Virus record (IMG/VR): IMGVR_UViG_3300046538_000089
Span: 1-41,960 of that record
DNA length: 41,960 nt
Direction: 5' to 3' (one strand)
Source of the DNA: a virus
Shown here: positions 20,279 through 27,385 of the stretch, piece after piece
Position numbering within the stretch: position 1 is the first letter of the stretch
Layout of the letters: each line of letters starts with the position of its first letter
Translations under genes and position numbers: made by a program
The notes under the pieces: model-generated
What the model was told of the DNA's origin: nothing
The model's input: the letters and a program-made list of their open reading frames with translations, nothing else
Databases searched by the model: none

Positions 20279-20302
20279 GCTGTCTCCGGTGCATCCACTG
20301 AC

Positions 20303-20539
20303 TCAGGCGACACGCCGAGCGGCACGATTCGCCACAGATTGCTCGGTCGTCCGCTGCACTCGGTGCGTCACGATCGGAAACTCCTGGGCGACGTCCGCGC
20401 GCTCGACGAGCCGCAGCAGCACCTGCCGGTACCTGACCCATGACACGGCGAGCTCGTTCCGGATCAGTGCTTCCTTCGTGCGGTCGTTCCGTGGGTGCTG
20501 GTCCTCGAACGTCAGGATGGCTCTCTCGTCGTCGGTCAT
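20303..20539 (-). CDS. DUF3263-like small DNA-binding protein
   Basis: From the ATG at 20539, the 78-residue protein reads DDERAILTFEDQHPRNDRTK, EALIRNELAVSWVRYRQVLL, then RLVERADVAQEFP and a basic tail. This matches the DUF3263 pattern (an acidic start, a sigma-like helix-turn-helix around a [SW]xxRYxQ motif), found in actinobacteria and their phages and thought to bind DNA. It stands alone beside attP, divergent from the plus-strand group, and its start is 6 bases after a GACACT hexamer, suggesting a leaderless mRNA expressed in the lysogen. Confidence 0.72.
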   Translation of the reverse strand: MTDDERAILTFEDQHPRNDRTKEALIRNELAVSWVRYRQVLLRLVERADVAQEFPIVTHRVQRTTEQSVANRAARRVA

Positions 20540-20545
20540 GGCTGC

Positions 20546-20551
20546 AGTGTC
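20546..20551 (-). promoter_or_regulatory. GACACT -10-like element, leftward
   Basis: GACACT on the minus strand ends 6 bases before the ATG of the DUF3263-like gene, with no ribosome site between. It matches the elements at 20606, 21066 and 21413. Position and spacing fit a leaderless actinobacterial promoter. Confidence 0.55.
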
Positions 20552-20605
20552 CGTCGGACCGCTGACACCCGCACGCGGCTCTGGACGGCGCCCACGACCG
20601 CGAGG

Positions 20606-20611
20606 GACACT
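20606..20611 (+). promoter_or_regulatory. GACACT -10-like element, rightward
   Basis: GACACT lies 7 bases before the ATG at 20619. TGGACG (20582-20587, 4 of 6 to TTGACA) stands 18 bases upstream. The extended GGACACTG is the exact inverse of CAGTGTCC at 20545-20552, making a symmetrical divergent control region. Confidence 0.55.
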
Positions 20612-20618
20612 GTTCCTC

Positions 20619-21035
20619 ATGGGGTTCAAGGAGTGGTTGGCAGGAGCCGACGAGCGGGCAGCGAAAGCGTCAGCCCGTCTCGACGAGATCAACCGGCGTC
20701 AACGGGAGACCGGGAAGTTTGCCGGCGTCTACCTGACTGACGGGATGATCGGCTGGACCGACCAGGGCCGTGCCCGCCGTGAACCCGTCACCGGGGCTCG
20801 AGCGGAAGTCGTGGTCGGTGCTGACGCGCAACGCCGCATCACCGCGACCCGCATCGTCCTCATCGGAGTGTTCGCGCTCGCGTTCCGGAAGCAGAAGGGC
20901 ACCGGGTTCCTCACGATCGAGGCGGACACGTACTACCTGGGTGTGCCGTTCCCCATCAAGGATGAGCGTGACGCTCGGGCGTTCGCGGCGAAGGTGAACG
21001 CTGCAGCACGGGCGGGCTTAACTTCGGCGGAATGA
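20619..21035 (+). CDS. PH-like domain protein, lysogenic candidate (138 aa)
   Basis: The 138-residue protein has a basic helical start (GFKEWLAGADERAAKASARL). It is followed by a beta-rich domain (EVVVGADAQRRITATRIVLI, FALAFRKQKGTGFLTIEADT, then FPIKDERDARAFAAKVNAAA) whose ending helix is typical of bacterial PH-like domains. No signal peptide is visible. It is the first plus-strand gene after attP and would lie at one prophage end, with its own leaderless promoter, so it is a good candidate for a gene expressed in the lysogen. The function is unknown. Confidence 0.68.
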   Translation: MGFKEWLAGADERAAKASARLDEINRRQRETGKFAGVYLTDGMIGWTDQGRARREPVTGARAEVVVGADAQRRITATRIVLIGVFALAFRKQKGTGFLTIEADTYYLGVPFPIKDERDARAFAAKVNAAARAGLTSAE

Positions 21036-21065
21036 AGCCGTCCGCTTCATGTCGGAGGATGCGGG

Positions 21066-21071
21066 GACACT
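21066..21071 (+). promoter_or_regulatory. GACACT -10-like element
   Basis: GGGACACT ends at 21071, 6 bases before the ATG at 21078. The only GGAGGA nearby is about 18 bases from the start and too far for a ribosome site, which favours a leaderless mRNA. Confidence 0.5.
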
Positions 21072-21077
21072 ACCCGC

Positions 21078-21353
21078 ATGCCGCAGTACCAGTGGTCCGC
21101 ACCCATCCACCCGGACCCGCCCGAGGACCAGCCGCTCGGAGTTGACGGCGTGGAGTGGTCCGAGCTCGCCCACCACGACCCGGTGTGGGTGCGGGTCGAG
21201 TTCTCCCGCACCGGGTGGCAGAAGCTCCCCGGGTTCGTTGACGCGAAGACCGACTCCATCGTCCTCGTGCAGCTAGTGCACATGGGGTTCGCCCACCGGC
21301 TCTGGCTGCCCCGTGACCGTGTCACCGTCCGGCAGCTGAAACCCCGTCGCTGA
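21078..21353 (+). CDS. Unknown plus-strand protein (91 aa)
   Basis: A 91-residue protein with a Pro-rich start (QYQWSAPIHPDPPEDQP) and a small beta-rich domain (VWVRVEFSRTGWQKLPGFVD, then HRLWLPRDRVTVRQLKPRR) ending basic. It may be an SH3-like fold. It belongs to the three-gene plus-strand group at the prophage end, and a strong hairpin follows 8 bp after its stop. The function is unknown. Confidence 0.65.
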   Translation: MPQYQWSAPIHPDPPEDQPLGVDGVEWSELAHHDPVWVRVEFSRTGWQKLPGFVDAKTDSIVLVQLVHMGFAHRLWLPRDRVTVRQLKPRR

Positions 21354-21361
21354 ACGACGAA

Positions 21362-21398
21362 ACGCGCCCCGCCACCCTCGGATGAGGGGGCGGGGCGT
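21362..21398. terminator. Strong hairpin after gene 21078-21353
   Basis: ACGCGCCCCGCC pairs with GGCGGGGCGT (one bulge), with a further CCCTC/GAGGG stem inside, giving a very stable hairpin 8 bp after the stop codon. The following ATTGG has few T residues. It separates this gene from 21425-21607, which has its own promoter-like element. Confidence 0.65.
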
Positions 21399-21412
21399 AT
21401 TGGTTCCTGACG

Positions 21413-21418
21413 TACACT
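21413..21418 (+). promoter_or_regulatory. TACACT -10-like element
   Basis: TACACT fits TANNNT and ends 6 bases before the ATG at 21425. There is no purine-rich ribosome site between, as in the three GACACT cases. Confidence 0.5.
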
Positions 21419-21424
21419 CGGCGC

Positions 21425-21607
21425 ATGGGGACGCCGATGGAACGCATCGCACGCTGGTTTGCGCACCGCAACGACCGACCGACGCAGTGCGCTTGGTGCT
21501 CAGTGCCAGTCGCCGAGGACTCTGGCAAATGGCACCGGGAGCTGCGCGAGCTCACGTGCGGTTCCGATGAGTGCGAGGAACGATCCGCGGCGCTGCAATC
21601 CTGGTGA
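21425..21607 (+). CDS. Small zinc-finger-like protein (60 aa)
   Basis: A 60-residue protein with two Cys pairs, CAWC (22-25) and CGSDEC (45-50), separated by a polar linker, forming a likely single zinc finger. The N-terminal helix is basic (MERIARWFAHRNDR). It converges on the SGNH tail gene with 1 bp between stops. It is probably expressed on its own in the lysogen from the TACACT element. Function unknown; DNA or RNA binding is plausible. Confidence 0.65.
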   Translation: MGTPMERIARWFAHRNDRPTQCAWCSVPVAEDSGKWHRELRELTCGSDECEERSAALQSW

Positions 21608-21608
21608 G

Positions 21609-22949
21609 TCAGGGAAGCAGTGCAGCGAGTCGGGCTTGCGCCTTCAGGAAGTAGCCCGCCAGGTTCGGGTGCGTGTTGTCTCCGCTGAGGAACAGACCCG
21701 CGGCGCTTGATGCCGCGTAGGTGCCGAAGCGCTGGTGCACGTCGATGAGCGGCATTCCCCGTTCGGATGCGATCTGGTACTTCGCGGTGTCGAAGTTCGC
21801 GTACTCGCTCCAACCAGTCGGGTTCGACGTCTCGATGAACACATCCGACGCGGCGTGCTTGGCGAGTACGTTCCCGAGGTTCGTCTTGAAGATGGCGGCG
21901 TCGTCACTACCGTGTTGGTCGTTGATGCCGAGGTTCATGAACACCGCTGCCGGTGAGAACGACTGCACAAACGGCGAGTACGACCAGGGGTTACCAAGGA
22001 CCCAGTCAGCACAGCTCGTGCTCTCTGCTGCTGCGTTGAGGACGATGATTCCGGACGTTCGGAACACGCCGATCGATCCCATCCAGAACGGGCCTGCTCC
22101 GGTCGTCTCGATGTCGATGGTGTGGACGGAGTCAGCCTGATCTGCGACCTGTGCCGTAGTCGGCGTGGTCCCCACCTGGGTGAGATCGGCCCAAGCACCA
22201 CCGTCGATGCGCCACCGCGCGGGCGTGTTCGACATGTACTTGAACTGGATGACGGTGCCGGGACGCTTCGACGTGTACGTGAAGCGGTTACCGACCGCGT
22301 CAGATTCGAGGAAGTCACTGCCCCCGAGCGGCGTCCAAACGCCAGTGAGAGTGACCCGGTCATCGACTCGGACATCCGGACCGCCTTTGTTCGCCATGAC
22401 GATCTCTCCAGCGACCGGTACGCCGTTCTTCTCGAGCGCTTCGGCAAGGAAGTCCTTGCTGTATTTCGTGGAGTACTGGGACGTCGTGGAATCACCGCAC
22501 AGCGCGATGATGGAAAGTCCTGCCCCTGCTGTTGCTTTCGCAACGCCGAACCGTGTGCGCTGGGTGTTTTCGGCCGTGACGTTGAACAGGGTCCGCTGTG
22601 CGTCGTAGTCGCCGACGATGCTGGCCGCTCGCGCCGGCGCCGGTCGGTTCTGCACCGAGAGGCGGGAGCTGAGTGCACCCATGACACTTTCAGGGAAGAG
22701 ATTGGTTTCGTCATCCAGCGCAGCGACGGCGACATCCCTGTCGAGGGATCGGAGGATTCCAGACCCATCGTCTACGAGACGATCGTTCGACGTAGGAAGG
22801 TCTTTCCACATCGTGAATCCGTCGCCGATCTTCACGATCTTGCGGGTCTCGTCGTACCCCCACTCACCAGAAGCGAGCGGACGGCTGCTGTTCTCCCACG
22901 CGTCCGCGTTCCCGCGCCGCACCACAATCGTGGCGTAATCCGTTGCCAT
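21609..22949 (-). CDS. Tail protein with SGNH esterase domain
   Basis: This 446-residue protein starts with a short tail-attachment motif (GEWGYDETRKIVKIGDGFTM, residues 28-47), the small repeat found at the N terminus of many receptor-binding tail proteins. A linker of about 90 residues follows, then an SGNH hydrolase: block I GDST (152-155, nucleophile Ser154), LGIND block III, and D424-x-x-H427 in DNTHPN. A beta domain is inserted between blocks I and III. Such enzymes deacylate cell-surface glycans during adsorption. GAGGAGAGG precedes the ATG. It is the last late gene. Confidence 0.87.
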   Translation of the reverse strand: MATDYATIVVRRGNADAWENSSRPLASGEWGYDETRKIVKIGDGFTMWKDLPTSNDRLVDDGSGILRSLDRDVAVAALDDETNLFPESVMGALSSRLSVQNRPAPARAASIVGDYDAQRTLFNVTAENTQRTRFGVAKATAGAGLSIIALCGDSTTSQYSTKYSKDFLAEALEKNGVPVAGEIVMANKGGPDVRVDDRVTLTGVWTPLGGSDFLESDAVGNRFTYTSKRPGTVIQFKYMSNTPARWRIDGGAWADLTQVGTTPTTAQVADQADSVHTIDIETTGAGPFWMGSIGVFRTSGIIVLNAAAESTSCADWVLGNPWSYSPFVQSFSPAAVFMNLGINDQHGSDDAAIFKTNLGNVLAKHAASDVFIETSNPTGWSEYANFDTAKYQIASERGMPLIDVHQRFGTYAASSAAGLFLSGDNTHPNLAGYFLKAQARLAALLP

Positions 22950-22978
22950 GCTGGCCTCTCCTCAAGTCCTGTGATGCG

Positions 22979-23443
22979 TCAGACGTCGCGCGTCGTGTCG
23001 CTCTGAAAGTCAGCCCGGAACTGCGCGATCCCGTGCTCATCGAACGTGCCGTCCAAGTCGTCCTCAGCCAGCAGCTCCCGGATGTGGGCATCCACCGCAG
23101 GAGGCTCCACAGCGGAACCCCACTGCGCCCGCACCGCACGGATGTACTCCCGGAACGCCTGACGCACCGACCGGAGCGTCCGCACCAACTGCGCGTACCC
23201 AGTCTCGAGACGCCCGATACGGTCCTCGTACGGCTGCACCGCCTTCGCGACAGCCGCCTCCACCCGGTCGTTGACGTACTTGTCGAGCTCCGTCGCCTGC
23301 GCGAACTGCGTCGTCGACTCCTGCGCCCGGTTCTTCGCTTCCTCAACCCGCGTCGACCGACGTGAGGTCCAGATCGCGAAGACACCAGCGATCACCGCCA
23401 CAACAACCGGGGCGACGTACGGAAGCCAGTCCTTCACTTCCAC
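22979..23443 (-). CDS. Membrane-anchored coiled-coil protein (154 aa)
   Basis: One N-terminal membrane segment (LPYVAPVVVAVIAGVFAIW) is followed by about 100 residues of charged coiled coil (VEEAKNRAQESTTQFAQATE, then YEDRIGRLETGYAQLVRTLR) and an acidic end. It overlaps the four-span membrane gene by 10 bases, in the lysis region. It could be an accessory lysis protein or holin regulator. Similar one-span coiled-coil proteins occur in actinophage lysis cassettes. No specific family claim is made. Confidence 0.75.
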   Translation of the reverse strand: MEVKDWLPYVAPVVVAVIAGVFAIWTSRRSTRVEEAKNRAQESTTQFAQATELDKYVNDRVEAAVAKAVQPYEDRIGRLETGYAQLVRTLRSVRQAFREYIRAVRAQWGSAVEPPAVDAHIRELLAEDDLDGTFDEHGIAQFRADFQSDTTRDV

Positions 23444-23898
23444 TGGTGCACCTCCCGGTCTCGGGCGATGTCACTCACCCTCCACGCTGGCATCACGGCC
23501 ATCGCGAAGATCGCCCAACCCACACCAGACCGGCCGATGTCACCACCGACGATCCCCGCGAGGAACACCGACCCTGCGTACAGCAGCAGCAGGCCGAGCA
23601 TGAAGCACTTGCCCCAGAACTCGATCCGCCACAACCTGTTCGGGAACGCCACCCCGACGAGACACACCAGCCCGGTGATGGACAGCATCAGCCCGAACGA
23701 CTGCGCGTACCCCTCACCGAACGAGTCCCGCAGCGCGGGGATGCCGCCGAGGTAGCCGAAGATCCCGAACCCGATGGCGAACAGGTCGAACGCAGGCAAG
23801 CCGATTCGGAGCAGCCAACGAACCCGGTCATCGGACTCGTCGACCCCGTTCGGACCCCAGATGGATGCAGCAACGAGCCGCCTGAACAAGCGCATCAT
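23434..23898 (-). CDS. Four-span membrane protein (154 aa)
   Basis: About four hydrophobic segments (FDLFAIGFGIFGYLGGIPAL, FGLMLSITGLVCLVGVAF, CFMLGLLLLYAGSVFLAGIV, VGWAIFAMAVMPAW). The N terminus is polar and basic. It sits between two other membrane proteins directly after the endolysin, so a holin or antiholin role is likely, but which of the three is the holin cannot be decided from sequence. Confidence 0.78.
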   Translation of the reverse strand: MMRLFRRLVAASIWGPNGVDESDDRVRWLLRIGLPAFDLFAIGFGIFGYLGGIPALRDSFGEGYAQSFGLMLSITGLVCLVGVAFPNRLWRIEFWGKCFMLGLLLLYAGSVFLAGIVGGDIGRSGVGWAIFAMAVMPAWRVSDIARDREVHQWK

Positions 23899-23923
23899 GC
23901 GCCCCTCTCGGTAGGGGGTCGAA

Positions 23924-24322
23924 CTACGCTTCGCCCTGCTCAGCGCGGATGTCCGTCTGCGACGGTTCGAACTGCGCCGGCTGCAGCTCCTGCGACTTCG
24001 CAGCCGCCGTCTCCACCGCCACCGACTTCGGGACGGAACCGATTCCGAACCGGGTCAGGAACTCGTTCACCGCGGGGATCGCGAACACACGCGTCAGGGC
24101 GCCAGCCACCGCAGTGATGACCGCAGCGGACGCCAGGAGAACGCCGTACACCTTCCCGTCGACCGGGAGGCCGAGCGCGTCGATGATCGTCGGGAGGACA
24201 CCAGCGAACGTGATGAACGCGGGGATGCCCACCTGGACGATGGTCCGCAGCACACGCTGCGCGGCGTACCAGATCTCGTCGACCTCGATGGTCTTCTCTT
24301 CGTGCTTGCCGTTGTCGCTCAC
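23924..24322 (-). CDS. Candidate holin (132 aa)
   Basis: A 132-residue protein with two membrane segments (TIVQVGIPAFITFAGVLPTI and VYGVLLASAAVITAVAGAL), a polar N terminus and a charged C-terminal tail. This is the common layout of actinophage two-span holins. It overlaps the endolysin stop by 4 bases, the typical lysis arrangement. Holins form membrane holes that release the endolysin or trigger lysis timing. Assigned by topology and context. Confidence 0.8.
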   Translation of the reverse strand: MSDNGKHEEKTIEVDEIWYAAQRVLRTIVQVGIPAFITFAGVLPTIIDALGLPVDGKVYGVLLASAAVITAVAGALTRVFAIPAVNEFLTRFGIGSVPKSVAVETAAAKSQELQPAQFEPSQTDIRAEQGEA

Positions 24323-25134
24323 GCTGCGTCCTCCTCAGACAGAACAGCCTTCACGGACGCTTCGAACACCGGCGACAGCGCAACCCCGAGGGAGTCACGG
24401 CGGGCACGGCAGTCCTGGATCAGACCGGACACCTGCGCCGAAGACAGCGTCTGGAACAGGCTCGTGTCACCAGGGACAGCGTGGGAGTAGGTGATCGCTC
24501 GGGAGCTCGACACGGCGGTGAACGACAGCTCACCGATCGCGTACTGCTTCTTCGTCTTCTCGGACGTGACGTAGATCATGTCTGCCTCGACTTTCGGGGT
24601 GGGTGGCTTGATTGGTGCGGCGGGCTTCGCCGGGGGCTTCACGGACGCCGACGGCTTCGCGGTGAGCCGAGTGCGCGCATCCGGGTACGGGGGGACGGCT
24701 TCCGCGCGGGTCGCCATCTCGTGGTGCCAGGGCTCGTTGAACCACGCACCAGTCCAGGTGCCGCCGCGGCCCTCGACGATCTGGTGCAGGCGGGTGAACT
24801 CGTCCGAGTAGAGGGCACGGTTCGACCCGTCCGGCATCGTGACGCCGAAGTCGATCGCGTTGCCGTGCAGCACCTCGTCATGCCGGGACGTGAACGGTGC
24901 AGCGACGACGACGCCGAGCGCGAAGCGGTTATTCCACAGGTACGACTGCCGACCCCGGGACCGCATGCCCTCGTTGACCGACAGCGTGCCGGACCGGCCC
25001 TTCGACCGCAGGTACGCGTTGAAGTCGATGATCGTCGACAGCACCTGCAGGGCGATGCGCTCCGACATGACGTACTGCTCCACGCCGCGGAGATCCCCGT
25101 ACGAGGACTTCCCGACGCTGAACTTGGCGACCAT
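24319..25134 (-). CDS. Endolysin, M15-type peptidase
   Basis: From the ATG at 25134 (AAGGGG upstream) the protein has 271 residues. The N-terminal domain (about 5-150) is a VanY/L-Ala-D-Glu-type peptidase: SVNEGMRSRGRQ, then HDEVLHGNAIDFG with His85/His90 and Asp95 as zinc ligands, and EPWHHEM with the final His. A Pro/Lys/Ala linker (about 157-185) leads to a C-terminal domain of about 85 residues (YVTSEKTKKQYAIGE onward) that probably binds the cell wall. The domain order is standard for actinophage endolysins. A hairpin terminator lies just upstream. Confidence 0.85.
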   Translation of the reverse strand: MVAKFSVGKSSYGDLRGVEQYVMSERIALQVLSTIIDFNAYLRSKGRSGTLSVNEGMRSRGRQSYLWNNRFALGVVVAAPFTSRHDEVLHGNAIDFGVTMPDGSNRALYSDEFTRLHQIVEGRGGTWTGAWFNEPWHHEMATRAEAVPPYPDARTRLTAKPSASVKPPAKPAAPIKPPTPKVEADMIYVTSEKTKKQYAIGELSFTAVSSSRAITYSHAVPGDTSLFQTLSSAQVSGLIQDCRARRDSLGVALSPVFEASVKAVLSEEDAA

Positions 25135-25155
25135 GACGGCCCCTTCCATGACGAA

Positions 25156-25179
25156 AGGCCACCCCGTGTGGGATGGCCT
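25156..25179 (-). terminator. Terminator between tail and lysis genes
   Basis: On the minus strand AGGCCATCCC and GGGGTGGCCT form a stem (with one mismatch) around ACAC, followed by TTTCGT. It lies between the minor tail gene stop (25201) and the endolysin start, so part of the late transcripts should end here. Confidence 0.7.
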
Positions 25180-25200
25180 AGAAGATTGAGTGGGTGAGGG

Positions 25201-26199
25201 TCAGAACGACACGACGCCGATCTGCACACCCTTCGTGCGGATCGTGTCCGAGTCCTTGTCCGCGTCGAGGAACGCGCGGATCACGTTTGCTCCGCCCTTC
25301 GTGCGAGCGATGCCCGACACGGAGAAGAAGATCCCCGCCCCGCCCTGGATGCGAGACAGGCGAGTCGACGACGGGTGCAGCACGTTCTCGTCGTTGAAGA
25401 CGACCGACAGCATCCCCGAAGCGTTCTGCTGATGCGACCCCACCGCAGTACCCGTCACGGTGATGAACACCAGCCGGTCACCGTCCGTGTAGAACTGCTG
25501 GCCGGCGATCCGCACACGCCCCGCAGCGGGCGTGACGTCCGTGTCCACGTTGTCGTCCGCGGACGGGAGCGCATCGATCGACTGCGCACGACGCCACTGC
25601 GAAGCCGCGAACGTCCCCGCAGCCCGGTACGCGAAGTCCACATCCACGCAGTACGCCTCCGTCCCACGGAGGAACAGCAGCGGACTCATCTGCAGCAACG
25701 CCGCACGCGACTTCACTTCGAACGACGGCCGTATCGACGGCAGCGGCGAGTACAGAGTCGACGCCGCCAACGTCTGCCCGGCACCACGCGTGAACTGGTG
25801 CAGCGTCAGGAACTCCTGACCCGTGCTGAGCGGGACCGTCGATCCCTTCAGCACGACGAGCTTGACGGGCAGATCGACAGCCGCGTTGAACGCCGGATCC
25901 GACGCCTTGCGAACGGCTGGGTTGTAGAGCAGCCCCACGTAGTAGATCGTGTTCGAGGTGACCGCCGGGACAGTCAGTGTGATGTCCGCGTCCATCTGGT
26001 GGCCGTACCCGTTCACCACAGCGCGAGCGAACCCGGACACTGTGGAACGACGGATCGTCACCGTGTCGTTCGTGTTCACGGTGATCCGATACGGGTCGCC
26101 CCAGTCGTCGAGGATGCCGTTCCCGACAGCCCCAACCGTCTGCCCCCACGCACCATCCGTCAACTTCTGATCAACGATCGGGAACGAGCTCTCCGTCAT
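25201..26199 (-). CDS. Minor tail / baseplate protein (332 aa)
   Basis: A 332-residue protein rich in beta strands. The start is FPIVDQKLTDGAWGQTVGAV; middle strands are DTVTIRRSTVSGFARAVVNG and ADITLTVPAVTSNTIYYVGL; the end is KDSDTIRTKGVQIGVVSF. This pattern matches the minor tail proteins that follow the Gp37-like gene in actinophages and may be the upper baseplate or receptor-binding part. It ends just before a terminator. No catalytic motif is visible. Confidence 0.8.
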   Translation of the reverse strand: MTESSFPIVDQKLTDGAWGQTVGAVGNGILDDWGDPYRITVNTNDTVTIRRSTVSGFARAVVNGYGHQMDADITLTVPAVTSNTIYYVGLLYNPAVRKASDPAFNAAVDLPVKLVVLKGSTVPLSTGQEFLTLHQFTRGAGQTLAASTLYSPLPSIRPSFEVKSRAALLQMSPLLFLRGTEAYCVDVDFAYRAAGTFAASQWRRAQSIDALPSADDNVDTDVTPAAGRVRIAGQQFYTDGDRLVFITVTGTAVGSHQQNASGMLSVVFNDENVLHPSSTRLSRIQGGAGIFFSVSGIARTKGGANVIRAFLDADKDSDTIRTKGVQIGVVSF

Positions 26200-26211
26200 G
26201 TCACTCTCCTT

Positions 26212-27372
26212 CTAGATCGCCTGCAGCATGCGGACGCTCTTCAACGTCTTCGCCACACGAGTGTTCGTCTTCGTCGTCCACGCCGACGAGTCTCTGGACC
26301 CGACCACCGCGGACACGGTCTCCGTCGGGGAGCCGTCCTGCGCCTGCACTGTCGTCGTCACCTCACGGACCAGGTTCGATAGGTCGAGGCCGTCGATGAA
26401 GACACCGACCTTGTCGCCCACGAACCAGTCCCGCCGGTACTGCACGTCCGGGGAGTCGGTGATCGTGAACGACACCGACACTGGGCTCGAACCGTCCGAC
26501 AGGGCATCATCCCCAGCGTCCGTCAGCTCCGACGCGACGGTCGTCTGCCGCTGGTCGATGAGCTGTTCCACCTTCGCGCCCCACGCCGCCTCAGCAGCCG
26601 TGGAGACACGTTCCACGAACAGGCGCGCCTGCCCGTGACCGCCGCCCGCGACGATCGCGTCCGTCACCGTGGGACGGGTGAGCGTGTACGACCAGTCCTC
26701 ACCGATCACACCGCCCGTGAAGTCGCGGACGGAACCGAACCGGACGTTCGCGGTGCGGTTCGTGATCGGCCGCACCGAGAACTGCAGGAACGGCGCCGTG
26801 TCTTCACCTTGAAGGATGTCGACGTGCAAGCTGCCGGACTCGGCGATGTCCGAGACGGTGTCGCCGAGCAGCGCGAGACGGCCCTTGATGGACACGTTCC
26901 GACCCCGACCCTGCGTGGCAGGGACCCGCAGGCCCGACACTCTTCGTGCCGATCGAGCGCCAGGGCCAGCGTTGACGTTGACGTAGCTGAGGAGCACCGA
27001 CTCCGCCGGCCCTGACCGGTTGTCGTACGCGGCCGGCTGCGACGTGATCGCACTTGTGGGGTCCGGGTACAGGATCCGGTCGTTGAGGACGTCGAGGTCC
27101 GACACACCGGAGATCGTCGACACCGTGCCGCCACGTTGGATGCTCGTGATCGGCCCCGACATGACCAGCTTGTCGCCGCGGGTGATGAGGACACCGTTCC
27201 CCGGCGTGAACATCCCGACGAGACCTTCGTTGCGTGCCGTCACCGTCCATGTACCCGGGTCGGTGCCGGTGACGTTGTGCCGCTCCACGACGGTCAGCGA
27301 CGACCAGAACTTAACGGGGTCGTAGGAGCGGCGGAGGTTCTTGTCCCGCGGCTGGATCATCCACTGAGGCAT
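26212..27372 (-). CDS. Gp37-like tail protein (386 aa)
   Basis: The 386-residue protein resembles the siphovirus ReqiPepy6 Gp37-like family: RSYDPVKFWSSLTVVERHNV near the start, TWTVTARNEGLVGMFTPGNG, and a middle GGGHGQARLFVERVSTAAEA, followed by DWFVGDKVGVFID. These proteins form the tail-associated hub at the tip, next to the distal tail protein. It lies in the usual order after the distal tail gene. Recognition by pattern is fairly secure. Confidence 0.82.
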   Translation of the reverse strand: MPQWMIQPRDKNLRRSYDPVKFWSSLTVVERHNVTGTDPGTWTVTARNEGLVGMFTPGNGVLITRGDKLVMSGPITSIQRGGTVSTISGVSDLDVLNDRILYPDPTSAITSQPAAYDNRSGPAESVLLSYVNVNAGPGARSARRVSGLRVPATQGRGRNVSIKGRLALLGDTVSDIAESGSLHVDILQGEDTAPFLQFSVRPITNRTANVRFGSVRDFTGGVIGEDWSYTLTRPTVTDAIVAGGGHGQARLFVERVSTAAEAAWGAKVEQLIDQRQTTVASELTDAGDDALSDGSSPVSVSFTITDSPDVQYRRDWFVGDKVGVFIDGLDLSNLVREVTTTVQAQDGSPTETVSAVVGSRDSSAWTTKTNTRVAKTLKSVRMLQAI

Positions 27373-27385
27373 GCGACCTCCAAGA

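Larger units (their letters stand above)
20072..20296 (+). repeat. Four TGCATCC repeats flanking the attP core
   Basis: TGCATCC occurs at 20072-20078, 20247-20253, 20259-20265 and 20290-20296, all in the same orientation. The middle pair, extended to TGCATCCC, is 12 bp apart. One copy lies left and three lie right of the core, as expected for integrase arm-type sites. A 7-mer would be expected about once in 16 kb by chance. Confidence 0.6.
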
